Part shown: piece by piece, positions 33,266-46,723 of the stretch | How positions within the stretch are numbered: position 1 is the stretch's first letter | Layout: each line of letters starts with the position of its first letter | Source of the DNA: Marinobacter nitratireducens | Lineage (GTDB): Bacteria; Pseudomonadota; Gammaproteobacteria; Pseudomonadales; Oleiphilaceae | Reading direction: 5' to 3' | Assembly: GCF_000708045.1 (NCBI RefSeq) | Contig: NZ_ANIE01000008.1 | Span: forward strand, 62,001-126,000 | Length of the DNA stretch: 64,000 bases | Program-made: the position numbers and the translations under genes | Notes under the pieces: model-generated | Database searches by the model: none | What the model saw: only the letters and a program-made list of their open reading frames with translations | Told to the model about the DNA's origin: nothing

Positions 33266-34564
33266 ATGGCTTCGCACAGCCAGTTTCGATTACTCGGGCA
33301 ACGGCGTTTTCTGCCGTTCTATCTGACTCAGTTTTCGGGGGCCTTCAACGACAATCTGTATAAAAATGCCCTGTTGCTGTTGATCACTTTCAGTGCGGGC
33401 AGCGTTCTGGGGCTGTCGGTCAACGTGGTGGTCAATGTAGCGGCGTTTCTCTTCATCCTTCCGTTTTTTCTGTTTTCCGGCATTGCCGGACAGATCGCAG
33501 ATCATTATGAAAAATCCCGGATTATCCGGGCGGTCAAGGCGCTTGAGATTGTCATCATGGTGCTGGCGGCTGTCGGGTTATGGTTTGGCTGGTACGCCTG
33601 GTTGCTGGTGCTGTTGTTTCTGATGGGTACTCAATCCACCTTCTTTGGCCCGGTCAAATACGCCATCCTGCCCCAGGTGCTGGAGGATGACGAGCTGGTT
33701 GGCGGCAATGGTCTGGTGGGAATGGGGACGTTTGTCGCCATCCTGTTGGGCACGATTGCCGCCGGTCTCCTGATGGGCTTGGAATCTGCCGCGCGGTTCA
33801 CCGCCGTTGCGGTTGTCCTGATGGCGGTGCTGGGTTACCTGGCGGCCCGTCAGGTGCCGGCGACGCATGATGTAACGCCTGCCGTGACTGTTCGCTTTCG
33901 CCCCATCCGGGAAACCTGGCACCTGATGGCCGTTGCCGCCGAGCGTCGACCGGTACTGTTGGCGGTGTTGGCCATCTCCTGGTTCTGGTTTCTTGGCGCT
34001 GCCTACCTCACGCAATTCCCGAACTTTGCCCGGGTCAATCTGCTCGGGGATGAGTCCGTGGTCACCCTGTTGCTGGCCATGTTCACCGTCGGTATTTCCA
34101 TTGGCTCCATGCTCTGCGAGCGCATCACCAAACACCGGATAACGCTGGTCCCGGTACCTTGGGGGGCGTTGGGGCTGACGCTGTTGGGGATTGATCTGTA
34201 TTTCGCCGTGCCGGACGACCCGGCCAGTTCCACCTGGTGGACACTGATCTCCGACCCCGTCTATCTCCGGGTGCTGCTCGATCTGGTGGGTATCGGTGTC
34301 TGCGGAGGCCTGTTTATTGTGCCGTTGTACGCGTTTATCCAGCATGAAACCCCTGTGGATAAGCGGGCGAGGATCATCGCGGCGCTGAATGTGATCAATG
34401 CGCTGTTCATGGTGGTCAGTGCCCTGGCGGGTATCGTGTTCCTCGGACTGCTGGAGTTCACCATTCCCGGCTTTCTTCTCCTGCTGTCACTGATGAATGC
34501 CCTGGTGTGGCTGCTGGTCTGGCGCTTACGTCGCCGGGCACCGGCGTATTCTGTGGATAATTGA
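33266..34564 (+). CDS. LplT-like major facilitator transporter
   Basis: This 432-residue protein has about 12 membrane helices and begins with FLPFYLTQFSGAFNDNLYKN, the hallmark N-terminus of the lysophospholipid transporter (LplT) branch of the major facilitator superfamily. In many bacteria this domain is fused or adjacent to the acyltransferase/acyl-ACP synthetase Aas, which re-acylates imported lysophospholipids. Here the protein ends after the transporter and no acyltransferase is adjacent. An exact TGTGGATAA spans its stop codon region (34552-34560). Confidence 0.85.
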   Translation: MASHSQFRLLGQRRFLPFYLTQFSGAFNDNLYKNALLLLITFSAGSVLGLSVNVVVNVAAFLFILPFFLFSGIAGQIADHYEKSRIIRAVKALEIVIMVLAAVGLWFGWYAWLLVLLFLMGTQSTFFGPVKYAILPQVLEDDELVGGNGLVGMGTFVAILLGTIAAGLLMGLESAARFTAVAVVLMAVLGYLAARQVPATHDVTPAVTVRFRPIRETWHLMAVAAERRPVLLAVLAISWFWFLGAAYLTQFPNFARVNLLGDESVVTLLLAMFTVGISIGSMLCERITKHRITLVPVPWGALGLTLLGIDLYFAVPDDPASSTWWTLISDPVYLRVLLDLVGIGVCGGLFIVPLYAFIQHETPVDKRARIIAALNVINALFMVVSALAGIVFLGLLEFTIPGFLLLLSLMNALVWLLVWRLRRRAPAYSVDN

Positions 34565-34892
34565 TTGAATAATCCGGGAGCAAACTCTGAATTAAATTTT
34601 AATTTCATATATAAAACAGCAGCTTAATGTAAATTTTAGTGGTGTTCGGGGCACCGGACATCTGTGGATAAGTTATTTGAAAACTTTTCTGAAAAGGTTC
34701 GCCCAAGCCTATGAAAAAACGACTATTTCGGTATCTGCTTACCAAATGATCAGAAAATAGTCGGCGGTTACGAGGGGGGAATGCTTTTTTCTCGCCCTCT
34801 GTCTGGTTAAAATTTGCACATTCAGACTGCAATTTTTCCCGCCAGGCGTTATACTGCGCGGCCTTATTTTTCCCCGATTTCCGAGGTGAGCT
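34565..34892. other. AT-rich mnmG upstream region with DnaA boxes
   Basis: This 328-bp gap has an AT-rich stretch (about 34586-34640) lying between exact TGTGGATAA boxes at 34552-34560 and 34663-34671, with more exact copies at 34354 and 35377 in the flanking genes. A possible mnmG -10 hexamer TATACT lies at 34850-34855, with only a poor -35. The enteric oriC lies next to gidA (mnmG), so this could be a relic or auxiliary origin, or simply a DnaA-regulated promoter region. Confidence 0.5.
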
Positions 34893-36779
34893 GTGGATTT
34901 TCCGACACGTTTCGATGTGATTGTCATTGGTGGTGGCCATGCCGGTACCGAAGCTGCTCTGGCAGCGGCGCGTATGGGCTCGCAGACCCTGCTGCTGACC
35001 CACAACATCGAGACGCTGGGGCAGATGTCCTGTAACCCCGCCATCGGTGGTATCGGGAAAAGCCATCTGGTTAAGGAAATCGATGCCCTGGGTGGCGCCA
35101 TGGCTCGCGCCACCGACAAGGGCGGCATCCAGTTCCGGGTATTGAACAGCCGTAAAGGTCCGGCGGTTCGGGCCACCCGTGCCCAGGCCGACCGTGTACT
35201 CTACAAGGCGGCGATCCGGGAAATCCTGGAGAACCAGCCGAATCTGACGCTGTTTCAGCAAGCGGCCGATGACCTGATTGTGGAAAACGATCAGGCGGTA
35301 GGCGTGGTGACACAGACGGGTATCCGGTTTCACGCCAAGACCGTGGTGCTGACCACCGGTACCTTCCTCGGTGGCGTTATCCACATCGGTATGCAGAACC
35401 ACGCCGGCGGCCGTGCCGGAGATGCCCCCGCGAATGCGCTGGCCAAACGGTTACGGGAATTGCCGTTCAATGTCGGTCGCCTGAAAACCGGCACACCACC
35501 GCGGATTGACGCCCGGACTGTGGATTTCTCGGTGATGGACCAGCAGTGGGGAGACACCCCCGCACCGGTGATGTCGTTCATCGGAAGCCGGGATGAACAC
35601 CCGGAGCAGGTGTGTTGCTATGTTACCCGCACCACAGAGCAGACCCACGATATCATCCGCAGTGGCTTTGACCGTTCACCGATGTTTGCCGGTGCCATCG
35701 AGGGCGTCGGCCCGCGTTATTGTCCGTCCATCGAGGACAAGGTTAACCGGTTTGCCGATAAGGATTCGCACCAGATCTTCGTCGAGCCCGAAGGGTTAAC
35801 CACCAACGAGCTTTATCCGAACGGCATATCCACCAGCCTGCCGTTTGATATCCAGCTGGCTGCGGTACGCTCGATTCCGGGGTTTGAGAACGCCCACATC
35901 ACCCGCCCGGGCTACGCCATCGAGTACGATTACCTGAATCCTCAGGATCTGCGTCACACGCTCGAAACCAAGTTTATCCAGGGCCTCTATTTCGCCGGCC
36001 AGATCAACGGTACGACCGGCTACGAAGAAGCCGGCGCCCAGGGCCTGCTGGCTGGCATCAACGCTGCGCTGAAGGCCCAGGACAAGGATGAGTGGTATCC
36101 GCGCCGGGATGAAGCCTATCTGGGTGTGCTGGTGGATGATCTGATCACCATGGGCACCAACGAGCCGTACCGGATGTTCACCAGCCGGGCGGAATACCGG
36201 TTGATCCTTCGGGAAGACAACGCGGATCTGCGTCTCACCGAAACTGGCCGCAAGCTGGGGTTGGTGGATGACGAGCGCTGGCAGAAGTTTAATGACAAGC
36301 GCGACGGCATCGTCCGTGAGCGTAGCCGCCTGGAAAGTACCCGGATTCATCCGAACACCGAGGCTGGCGAGCGCGCCAATGGCTTCCTCAAACAGCCGAT
36401 GACCCGGGATCAGTCGCTGGCCGAGCTGTTGCGTCGTCCGGAGATCGATTACGGCCACATCGCCGAGATCGGCGCCGAGCGTGCCGAAGACCCGAATGTG
36501 GCGGATCAGGTAGAGATCGAGATCAAGTACGAGGGCTATATCTCTCGCCAGGCTGATGAAATCGAACGCCTGCGCCGGAACGAAAATACCGCCTTGCCGC
36601 TGGACCTGGACTACGATGTGATCGGTGGTCTTTCCAACGAAATCAAGCAGAAGCTCAAGGATGTGCGCCCGGAAACCGTGGCCCAGGCCTCCAGGATTCA
36701 GGGGGTGACCCCGGCTGCGGTGAGCCAGATTCTTGTGCACCTGAAGAAACGGGACCTGCTTCGCAAACAAAGCGCCTGA
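34893..36779 (+). CDS. mnmG: tRNA uridine-5-carboxymethylaminomethyl modification enzyme MnmG
   Basis: MnmG (GidA) is the FAD-binding partner of MnmE in wobble-uridine modification. The 628-residue protein has the dinucleotide-binding GGGHAGTE at 13-20, the family motifs [12 protein letters not shown] near 44 and [13 protein letters not shown] near 371, and the helical C-terminal domain that binds MnmE and tRNA. The start is GTG with a GAGGTGA site upstream. It begins the mnmG-rsmG-parA-parB gene group, the same order as in Pseudomonas. Confidence 0.97.
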   Translation: MDFPTRFDVIVIGGGHAGTEAALAAARMGSQTLLLTHNIETLGQMSCNPAIGGIGKSHLVKEIDALGGAMARATDKGGIQFRVLNSRKGPAVRATRAQADRVLYKAAIREILENQPNLTLFQQAADDLIVENDQAVGVVTQTGIRFHAKTVVLTTGTFLGGVIHIGMQNHAGGRAGDAPANALAKRLRELPFNVGRLKTGTPPRIDARTVDFSVMDQQWGDTPAPVMSFIGSRDEHPEQVCCYVTRTTEQTHDIIRSGFDRSPMFAGAIEGVGPRYCPSIEDKVNRFADKDSHQIFVEPEGLTTNELYPNGISTSLPFDIQLAAVRSIPGFENAHITRPGYAIEYDYLNPQDLRHTLETKFIQGLYFAGQINGTTGYEEAGAQGLLAGINAALKAQDKDEWYPRRDEAYLGVLVDDLITMGTNEPYRMFTSRAEYRLILREDNADLRLTETGRKLGLVDDERWQKFNDKRDGIVRERSRLESTRIHPNTEAGERANGFLKQPMTRDQSLAELLRRPEIDYGHIAEIGAERAEDPNVADQVEIEIKYEGYISRQADEIERLRRNENTALPLDLDYDVIGGLSNEIKQKLKDVRPETVAQASRIQGVTPAAVSQILVHLKKRDLLRKQSA

Positions 36780-36786
36780 TATCATC

Positions 36787-37431
36787 ATGACCAATCCTCA
36801 ATGGCCGCGTCAGCTCCGGGACGGGCTGGCCGCTATGAACCTGTCCCTGAGTGAAGGCCAGCAGCAGCAACTGTTGGCCTTTCTGGCTTTGCTGAACAAG
36901 TGGAACAAGGCGTATAACCTCACCGCAGTGCGAGACGAGCGGGAAATGGTGTCTCGCCAGTTGCTGGACAGCCTCAGCATTCTGCCCTGGGTCACCACCG
37001 ACCATCTGCTCGATGTAGGCGCCGGTGGTGGCTTGCCGGGCATTCCCCTGGCCATTGCATTGCCGGAGCGGCGGTTTACCCTGCTGGACAGTAATGGCAA
37101 GAAGACTCGCTTTCTGAACCAGTGTGTACTCGAGCTGGGGCTGGATAACGTGGATGTGATCCATGGCCGTGCCGAGGCCTGTCAGCCGGAACAGCCATTC
37201 ACCCAGATCAGTAGCCGCGCCTTCACCGCTCTGGAAAACCTGGTGGACTGGTGTGGTCAACTGCTGGCAAAAGACGGGGAGTTCCTTGCCATGAAAGGTC
37301 AGTTTCCGGATGATGAGGTGGCTGCCCTACCCGCTGGCTGGAAGGTGATGTCCCATCATTTCCTCGACGTTCCCGGTGCGGACGGAGAGCGCCACCTGCT
37401 GGTGGTGACCCGGGCAGATCAATCCCAATAA
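36787..37431 (+). CDS. rsmG: 16S rRNA (guanine527-N7)-methyltransferase
   Basis: RsmG (GidB) methylates G527 of 16S rRNA using S-adenosylmethionine. The 214-residue protein has the family segment WNKAYNLTAVRD near residue 39, the SAM-binding LLDVGAGGGLPGIPLAI near 74 and the loop LDSNGKKTRFL near 98. It begins seven bases after the mnmG stop, in the conserved order mnmG-rsmG-parA. Confidence 0.96.
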   Translation: MTNPQWPRQLRDGLAAMNLSLSEGQQQQLLAFLALLNKWNKAYNLTAVRDEREMVSRQLLDSLSILPWVTTDHLLDVGAGGGLPGIPLAIALPERRFTLLDSNGKKTRFLNQCVLELGLDNVDVIHGRAEACQPEQPFTQISSRAFTALENLVDWCGQLLAKDGEFLAMKGQFPDDEVAALPAGWKVMSHHFLDVPGADGERHLLVVTRADQSQ

Positions 37432-37450
37432 CCCACGACAGGAGGCGAGC

Positions 37451-38245
37451 ATGGCGCGCGTGATTGCAGTGACCAATCAGAAAGGCGGTGTGGGCAAGAC
37501 CACCACCTGCGTCAATCTTGCAGCCTCGCTGGCCGCTATAAAACGCCGGGTTCTGTTGGTGGATATGGATCCACAGGGTAACGCCACCATGGGCAGCGGT
37601 GTGGATAAAAACGCCCTGGAACTGTCCGGCTATGATCTCCTGACCAAACGGGCGAGCGCCTCGGAGGTGATTTTCCTGGCCGAAGCATCCGGCTTCGACA
37701 TCCTGCCCGCCAACGGCGACCTGACGGCGGCGGAAGTCGAACTGATGAATGAAATCGGTCGTGAGCACCGGCTGCGCCTTGCCCTGAATACCGTTCGTGA
37801 AAACTACGACTACATTCTGATCGATTGCCCGCCTTCACTAAGCTTGTTGACTGTAAACGCACTCTCGGCGGCCGATACCGTGCTGATCCCCATGCAGTGC
37901 GAATATTACGCCCTTGAGGGGCTGGCGGCCCTGATGAACACGGTAGAGCAGATTCAGGAAACCGTGAACCCGAATCTCCAGGTCGAGGGCATCCTGCGGA
38001 CCATGTACGACCCCCGCAACAGTCTGACCCTCGATGTCTCGGGACAGCTCAGCGAGTATTTTGGCGACAAGGTCTACCGCGCGGTTATTCCAAGGAACGT
38101 GCGCCTGGCGGAGGCACCGAGTTATGGCATGCCGGCTCTGAAGTATGATCGCGGTTCCAAGGGTGCGGTGGCATATCTGGCACTTGCGGGCGAGATGGTC
38201 CGTCGCCACGGCTCGAAAAAGACATCCGCAGCGGTTGCGGTGTAA
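37451..38245 (+). CDS. parA: Chromosome partitioning ATPase ParA
   Basis: ParA (Soj) is the Walker-type ATPase that moves ParB-parS complexes over the nucleoid. The 264-residue protein has the deviant Walker A motif KGGVGKTT at residues 11-18 and the switch motif YILIDCPPSLSLLT near 117. It lacks the N-terminal helix-turn-helix of plasmid ParA, so it is the short chromosomal type. It starts 19 bases after rsmG with an AGGAGG site and is followed by parB. Its likely parS sites are about 24 kb away inside recF. Confidence 0.96.
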   Translation: MARVIAVTNQKGGVGKTTTCVNLAASLAAIKRRVLLVDMDPQGNATMGSGVDKNALELSGYDLLTKRASASEVIFLAEASGFDILPANGDLTAAEVELMNEIGREHRLRLALNTVRENYDYILIDCPPSLSLLTVNALSAADTVLIPMQCEYYALEGLAALMNTVEQIQETVNPNLQVEGILRTMYDPRNSLTLDVSGQLSEYFGDKVYRAVIPRNVRLAEAPSYGMPALKYDRGSKGAVAYLALAGEMVRRHGSKKTSAAVAV

Positions 38246-38284
38246 CATACCACGCCACTGCAACGACGAATTTCAACGGGAAGA

Positions 38285-39172
38285 ATGACTGACACCATGG
38301 CGGCGAAGAAACGAGGATTGGGTGAGCGAGGCCTGGGCGCATTGCTCGCAGGCTCCAAGGTGAACCTGGATCAGGAGCTGAAAGACCACGATGGTGAGCT
38401 CCGGGAAGTCCCGATCGATCTCATTCAGCGTGGCCGCTACCAGCCCCGTCGGGACATGGATCCCGCCGCATTGCAGGAACTGGCGGATTCCATTCGTCAG
38501 CAAGGCGTCATGCAGCCGGTTGTTGTCCGCCCCGTCGAGGAAGGTCGTTACGAACTGATTGCCGGTGAGCGCCGCTGGCGCGCGACCCAAATGGCCGAGT
38601 TGGACAGCATTCCGGCGATCATTCGCGATGTACCCGACGAAGCCGCCATCGCCATGGCGCTGATCGAGAACATCCAGCGCGAAAACCTGAACCCGATTGA
38701 AGAGGCTTTTGCGTTACAGCGCCTGCAGGACGAATTCGGTCTGACCCAGGCTCAGGTGGCGGAAGCGGTGGGTAAGTCCCGTACCACCATTACCAACCTG
38801 TTGCGGTTGATCGGCCTGACTGAAGATGTGCGACTGATGCTGGAGCACGGAGATCTGGAAATGGGGCACGGCCGGGCCATGCTGACCCTGCCACCGGAAC
38901 AGCAGATGCAGGTGGCGAAACAGGTTGTCGCCAAATCTTTGTCGGTACGCCAGACCGAGGCGCTTGTGCGACGGCTACAACAGCAGTCGCCCGGGCAGGC
39001 AGATGCCGGAAAGCCGGCACTGGATCCCAATATCCGGGCGCTACAGGATGACCTTTCGGAGCGCCTGGGTGCCAAGGTTGCTATCAATCACGGGCAGCGT
39101 GGTAAAGGCAAACTGGTGATTGAATACAGTTCCTTAGACGAGCTTGATGGCATCTTGGGCCACATCAAATAA
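38285..39172 (+). CDS. parB: Chromosome partitioning protein ParB
   Basis: ParB (Spo0J) is a CTP-dependent DNA clamp that loads at parS. The 295-residue protein has the N-terminal ParA-interaction segment GLGERGLGALL, the CTP-binding motif GERRWRA near residue 95, a helix-turn-helix (TQAQVAEAVGKSRTTITNLLRL) and a C-terminal dimerisation domain. An alternative start four codons downstream is possible. It closes the gene group; a 269-bp gap separates it from the ATP synthase operon. Confidence 0.96.
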   Translation: MTDTMAAKKRGLGERGLGALLAGSKVNLDQELKDHDGELREVPIDLIQRGRYQPRRDMDPAALQELADSIRQQGVMQPVVVRPVEEGRYELIAGERRWRATQMAELDSIPAIIRDVPDEAAIAMALIENIQRENLNPIEEAFALQRLQDEFGLTQAQVAEAVGKSRTTITNLLRLIGLTEDVRLMLEHGDLEMGHGRAMLTLPPEQQMQVAKQVVAKSLSVRQTEALVRRLQQQSPGQADAGKPALDPNIRALQDDLSERLGAKVAINHGQRGKGKLVIEYSSLDELDGILGHIK

Positions 39173-39336
39173 CTCGACTGGATTTTCACCATCTTTCGGC
39201 CCCCTACCAAAGTTCGTAATCGTGAACTTCCACAACATCTAGTGGTGTTCAGAGGCTGACTTACCTATTTGTGTCTGCTATCCCGAAAAACCCGTGGTTA
39301 TGCCGTTTTCATCCGGTTTTGTGGAACGGGGTTTTG

Positions 39337-39365
39337 TTGATTCGTGCACATTGAACACATATAAT
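39337..39365 (+). promoter_or_regulatory. Promoter of the ATP synthase operon
   Basis: TTGATT (39337-39342) and a perfect TATAAT (39360-39365) with a 17-bp spacer lie 77 bases before atpI. This is the best sigma-70 promoter in the parB-atpI gap, as expected for a highly expressed operon. Confidence 0.8.
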
Positions 39366-39441
39366 CTCGGCGCTCGTATTGGTGTATTTGCTTATTTTTT
39401 GAACTGAATCGGGCAAAAAATACCGTATTTTCGGGAAAAAC

Positions 39442-40735
<1,294 letters not shown>

Positions 40736-40794
40736 TCGGACGTTATTAAACCGTAGTTTGAAACCCTAACCGTTAAACTGAAAACCTAAACTGA

Positions 40795-41067
<273 letters not shown>

Positions 41068-41134
41068 TCGAGTCTCCAACCGGGGGATGACTCCGGTCAG
41101 ATGATTCTTAACAAAACAGGCGAGAGGTGAAGAC

Positions 41135-41605
41135 GTGAACATTAATTTGACGATGATTGGTCAAGCCATCGCGTTCTTTATCTTTGTCGTTTTCTGCATG
41201 AAATACGTGTGGCCGCCGATCATGGCCGCACTGCAGGAACGTCAAAAGAAGATCGCTGACGGCCTGGCTGCTTCAGACCGTGCTGCGCGCGATCTGGAAC
41301 TGGCTCAGGAAAAGTCAGCTCAGGAACTGCGTGAAGCCAAGCAGCAAGCTGCGGCCCTGATTGAGCAGGCCAACAAGCGCGCCAACCAGATCGTGGAAGC
41401 GTCCAAGGACGATGCCCGCAAGGAAGGTGAGAAGCTGATTGAGCAGGCCAAGGCCGAAATTGAACAGGAGCGCAATCAGGCTCGTGACGCGTTGCGTGCA
41501 GAAGTTGCCGCGATCGCAGTCTCCGGTGCTGAGAAGATCCTGGAAACCTCTGTCGATGCCTCCAAGCACAACGAAATGTTGGACAAACTGGCGGCAGAAC
41601 TCTAA
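41135..41605 (+). CDS. atpF: ATP synthase F0 subunit b
   Basis: Subunit b is the peripheral stalk that holds F1 against rotation. The 156-residue protein begins with a single membrane helix ([20 protein letters not shown]) followed by the KYVWPPI motif and a long, charged amphipathic helix rich in alanine, glutamate and lysine that dimerises as a right-handed coiled coil. Length and order are exactly those of proteobacterial AtpF. Confidence 0.96.
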   Translation: MNINLTMIGQAIAFFIFVVFCMKYVWPPIMAALQERQKKIADGLAASDRAARDLELAQEKSAQELREAKQQAAALIEQANKRANQIVEASKDDARKEGEKLIEQAKAEIEQERNQARDALRAEVAAIAVSGAEKILETSVDASKHNEMLDKLAAEL

Positions 41606-41620
41606 ACGACGAGGTTCATC

Positions 41621-42157
41621 ATGGCAGAACTGAGAACGCTGGCCCGTCCATACGCTAAAGCAGCATTTGCTGCCGCTCAGGAGCATAAACAGCTGGCTGA
41701 GTGGGCCCAGGTGCTGACCGTTGCAGGACAGGTCACTGCGAATGAAGACATTCGACAGCTTCTCGCGAATCCGGGACTGGAAGAGCAGAAGAAGTCCGAA
41801 CTGATTCTGGAGATCGCCGAAAACGGCGTGACCGATCAGGTTCGCAACTTTTTCGCGGTACTGGCGGAAAACCGCCGCCTGGCTCTTCTTCCTGAGATTG
41901 CAGCGCTCTTCAACACGTACCGGGCTGATCTGGAGCGCACTGTTGATATCGACGTCACTGCCGCATTCGAGCTGACGGACGAACAGCAACAGAAGCTCGC
42001 CCAGGCGCTTTCCGAAAAACTGGAGCGGCAAGTGTCACTCGCAGCGTCAATGGACAAGTCTCTGATCGGTGGTGTGATTATCCGCACCGGTGATCTGGTT
42101 ATTGACGCATCTGTACGCGGAAAGCTGAACAAGCTGGCGGACGCTCTGGGCTCCTGA
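41621..42157 (+). CDS. atpH: ATP synthase F1 subunit delta
   Basis: Delta joins the b stalk to the top of F1. The 178-residue protein has the N-terminal six-helix domain starting [13 protein letters not shown] and the C-terminal segment [21 protein letters not shown], the delta/OSCP signature. It lies 15 bases after atpF and 28 before atpA. Confidence 0.96.
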   Translation: MAELRTLARPYAKAAFAAAQEHKQLAEWAQVLTVAGQVTANEDIRQLLANPGLEEQKKSELILEIAENGVTDQVRNFFAVLAENRRLALLPEIAALFNTYRADLERTVDIDVTAAFELTDEQQQKLAQALSEKLERQVSLAASMDKSLIGGVIIRTGDLVIDASVRGKLNKLADALGS

Positions 42158-42185
42158 TTTCAGCACAAGGTTTGAGGATATTGGC

Positions 42186-43730
42186 ATGCAGCAACTGAAT
42201 CCATCCGAGATCAGTGACATCATCAAGAAGAGAATCGAGAAGCTCGATATCTCTTCCGAAGCAAAGAACGAAGGTACGATCCTGTCCGTTTCTGACGGTA
42301 TCGTGCTTGTACACGGTCTTGCCGACGTTATGTACGGCGAGATGATTGAATTTGCCAACGGCACTTTCGGCATGGCTCTGAACCTGGAGCGTGATTCCGT
42401 CGGTGCGGTTGTTCTGGGTGACTACGACGACCTGGCCGAAGGTCAGAAAGTTCGTTGTACTGGCCGCATCCTGGAAGTACCGGTTGGTCCGGAACTGCTG
42501 GGCCGCGTTGTTGACGGTCTGGGTAACCCGATCGACGGCAAGGGCGACCTGGGTACCGACCTGACCTCACCGGTCGAGAAGGTTGCACCTGGCGTTATCG
42601 CTCGTCAGTCCGTTGACGAGCCGGTACAGACTGGTCTGAAAGCCATCGATACCATGGTTCCCATCGGTCGCGGTCAGCGTGAGCTGATCATCGGCGACCG
42701 TCAGATCGGTAAGACCGCGGTAGCTATCGACGCGATCATCAACCAGAAGAACACTGGCATCAAATGTATCTACGTTGCCGTAGGTCAGAAGCAGTCTTCC
42801 ATCGCCGCCGTTGTGCGCAAGCTGGAAGAGCACGGTGCCATGGACCACACCATCGTGGTTGCCGCCGGTGCCGCTGACCCTGCAGCGATGCAGTTCCTGG
42901 CGCCTTACGCCGGTACTGCCATGGGCGAATACTTCCGCGACCGCGGTGAAGACGCTCTGATCGTATACGATGACCTGTCCAAGCAGGCCGTTGCCTACCG
43001 TCAGATCTCCCTGCTGCTGCGTCGTCCGCCAGGACGTGAAGCTTACCCGGGTGACGTTTTCTACCTGCACTCCCGCCTGCTGGAGCGTGCGTCCCGTGTA
43101 AACGCTGATTACGTAGAGCAGTTCACCAACGGCGAAGTGAAAGGCAAGACCGGTTCCCTGACCGCGCTGCCGATCATTGAAACCCAGGCCGGTGACGTAT
43201 CTGCATTCGTACCGACCAACGTGATCTCCATTACCGACGGTCAGATCTTCCTGGAAACCAACCTGTTCAACTCCGGTATCCGTCCGGCGATGAACGCCGG
43301 TATCTCCGTATCCCGGGTAGGTGGTTCAGCCCAGACCAAGATCATGAAGAAGCTTGGCGGTAACATCCGTCTGGCTCTGGCCCAGTACCGTGAACTGGCT
43401 GCCTTCGCACAGTTTGCTTCCGATCTTGACGAAGCAACCCGTAAGCAGCTCGAGCATGGTCAGCGTGTAACTGAACTCATGAAGCAGAACCAGTACAGCC
43501 CGCTGTCTGTGGCTGAAATGGGTACGGTTCTGTTCGCAGCCAACGAAGGCTTCCTGGACGATGTTGACGTAGAGAAGGTTGTGGCTTTCGAAGCACAGCT
43601 TCTGGACTGGATGCGTGCGGAGCAATCCGAGCTTCTGGCCAAGATCAACGAGAAAGGCGATTTCAACGACGATATCGCTGCCGGCCTCAAAGCTGCACTT
43701 GAGAAATTCAAGACCACTCAGAGCTGGTAA
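42186..43730 (+). CDS. atpA: ATP synthase F1 subunit alpha
   Basis: Alpha is the non-catalytic nucleotide-binding subunit of the F1 hexamer. The 514-residue protein has the P-loop GDRQIGKT at 170-177, the family signature [17 protein letters not shown] and an N-terminus ([17 protein letters not shown]) that binds delta. Codon choice is strongly biased, with few rare codons, as in the other F1 genes, fitting high expression. Confidence 0.98.
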   Translation: MQQLNPSEISDIIKKRIEKLDISSEAKNEGTILSVSDGIVLVHGLADVMYGEMIEFANGTFGMALNLERDSVGAVVLGDYDDLAEGQKVRCTGRILEVPVGPELLGRVVDGLGNPIDGKGDLGTDLTSPVEKVAPGVIARQSVDEPVQTGLKAIDTMVPIGRGQRELIIGDRQIGKTAVAIDAIINQKNTGIKCIYVAVGQKQSSIAAVVRKLEEHGAMDHTIVVAAGAADPAAMQFLAPYAGTAMGEYFRDRGEDALIVYDDLSKQAVAYRQISLLLRRPPGREAYPGDVFYLHSRLLERASRVNADYVEQFTNGEVKGKTGSLTALPIIETQAGDVSAFVPTNVISITDGQIFLETNLFNSGIRPAMNAGISVSRVGGSAQTKIMKKLGGNIRLALAQYRELAAFAQFASDLDEATRKQLEHGQRVTELMKQNQYSPLSVAEMGTVLFAANEGFLDDVDVEKVVAFEAQLLDWMRAEQSELLAKINEKGDFNDDIAAGLKAALEKFKTTQSW

Positions 43731-43804
43731 GGAACGGGGCCTGCGGCAACAGTCGCGGGCCGCTTTCGTAGCAATGAGTGTCTAACTTGAGAAGGCAGTG
43801 AGTT

Positions 43805-44668
43805 ATGGCCGTCGGCAAAGAAATACGTAACCAGATATCGAGCATCAAGAGCACGCAGAAGATTACCAGTGCCATGGAAATGGTGGCTGCTAGTAAGATG
43901 CGCAAAGCTCAGGAGCGCATGCAGGCCACTCGCCCGTATGCCGAGAAGATGCGTCAGGTGATCGGGCACATTGCCAAGGCGAATGCTCAGTACAAGCACC
44001 CATTCATGGTCGAGCGCGATGTAAAGCGTGTGGGCTATATTGTGGTGTCGACTGATCGTGGCCTCTGCGGTGGTCTGAACATCAACCTGTTCAAAGCGCT
44101 TGTCCGTGAAATGAAAGCGTGGAATGAAAAGGGTGTGGAAACCGATCTGTGCGCCATCGGGCAGAAAGGTACATCCTTTTTCCGGAGCTATGGTGGCAAT
44201 GTCGTTGCGGCATTGACTCATCTCGGTGACAGCCCGAGCTCCGACCAGCTCATCGGCAACGTCAAGGTTATGCTGGACGCCTTCGCTGAGGGCAAGATTG
44301 ATCGTCTCTATCTTGTCAGCAACGAATTCGTGAACACCATGACCCAGAGCCCGAAGGTGGAGCAGCTTCTGCCCCTGCCGGAAGGCGAAGACGAAGAAGA
44401 GATCAAGAACCAGTGGGATTATCTCTACGAGCCCGATGCCAGACAGATTCTCGATGGCCTTCTACCGCGTTTCATTGAATCCCAGGTGTATCAGGGCGTG
44501 GTAGAGAATCTGGCATGTGAACAGGCAGCCCGGATGATCGCCATGAAGAGCGCAACTGACAACGCCGGTGGCATCATCGACGAGCTTCAGTTGGCTTACA
44601 ACAAGGCGCGTCAGGCAGCCATTACGCAAGAGATTTCAGAGATTGTGAGCGGTGCGGCTTCGGTTTGA
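43805..44668 (+). CDS. atpG: ATP synthase F1 subunit gamma
   Basis: Gamma is the rotating central shaft. The 287-residue protein begins with the conserved helix [20 protein letters not shown] and ends with the matching C-terminal helix containing [17 protein letters not shown] and [13 protein letters not shown], which together form the coiled coil inside the alpha3-beta3 hexamer. It sits between atpA and atpD as usual. Confidence 0.97.
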   Translation: MAVGKEIRNQISSIKSTQKITSAMEMVAASKMRKAQERMQATRPYAEKMRQVIGHIAKANAQYKHPFMVERDVKRVGYIVVSTDRGLCGGLNINLFKALVREMKAWNEKGVETDLCAIGQKGTSFFRSYGGNVVAALTHLGDSPSSDQLIGNVKVMLDAFAEGKIDRLYLVSNEFVNTMTQSPKVEQLLPLPEGEDEEEIKNQWDYLYEPDARQILDGLLPRFIESQVYQGVVENLACEQAARMIAMKSATDNAGGIIDELQLAYNKARQAAITQEISEIVSGAASV

Positions 44669-44705
44669 TCCACGCCACAATCCAACTGGTTTTATTGACT
44701 ACTAA

Positions 44706-46115
<1,410 letters not shown>

Positions 46116-46162
46116 TCTGAGCCCTTGCACGAATTTCCGGATCGATCAGAGAGGCAACTGAC

Positions 46163-46585
46163 ATGGGTATGACCGTGCATTGTGACGTCGTAAGTGCCGA
46201 AACAAAGATCTATTCCGGATTGGTAGAAATGCTGATCGCAGCGGGCTCTGAAGGTGACCTGGGTATTGCCCCGGGTCACACCCCGCTGCTGACCCAGCTG
46301 AAGCCTGGTCCTGTACGGATTATCAAGCAGGGTGGTGAAGAAGAAATTCTTTACGTATCCGGCGGATATCTGGAGGTTCAGCCCAATCTGGTAACTTTGT
46401 TGGCAGACACTGCGGTTCGTGCAAAGGATGTGGACGAAGCTGCGGCAATCGAAGCCCAGAAAGAGGCTGAGAAAGCACTTTCCGACAAGGCCGGTGAATT
46501 CGAGTACACCCGTGCTGCTGCGGAACTGGCGGAAGCTGTTGCCCAGCTCCGTACCATCCAGCAGCTGCGTAACAAAATGCGCTAA
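46163..46585 (+). CDS. atpC: ATP synthase F1 subunit epsilon
   Basis: Epsilon sits at the base of the shaft and inhibits ATP hydrolysis. The 140-residue protein has the N-terminal beta-sandwich, with conserved [16 protein letters not shown] and [16 protein letters not shown], then two C-terminal helices that can extend along gamma. It is the last gene of the atp operon, before a hairpin and glmU. Confidence 0.97.
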   Translation: MGMTVHCDVVSAETKIYSGLVEMLIAAGSEGDLGIAPGHTPLLTQLKPGPVRIIKQGGEEEILYVSGGYLEVQPNLVTLLADTAVRAKDVDEAAAIEAQKEAEKALSDKAGEFEYTRAAAELAEAVAQLRTIQQLRNKMR

Positions 46586-46614
46586 GCATTATTGTTTCGG
46601 GTTTGCCGAACACC

Positions 46615-46688
46615 AAAGCCGCATCCTGAGTGGCTGGAACACCAGCGTGAATCGTTGGCGGTCCGGTCCCGAGGGCTGCGGCTTTTTT
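46615..46688 (+). terminator. Terminator between atpC and glmU
   Basis: Arms AAAGCCGCA (46615-46623) and TGCGGCTTT (46677-46685) pair over 9 bp, enclosing smaller hairpins, and are followed by TTTTTT including part of the arm. The long loop makes it less certain than a simple stem, but the base and T-run are good. Confidence 0.6.
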
Positions 46689-46723
46689 ATTGAATTCAAA
46701 AAACTCCGGGAGCCTGTTTTTCC

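Noticed and set aside
39209..39230. AAGTTC/GAACTT inverted repeat after parB
   Set aside because: A 6-bp stem with no T-run is too weak to call as a terminator or operator.
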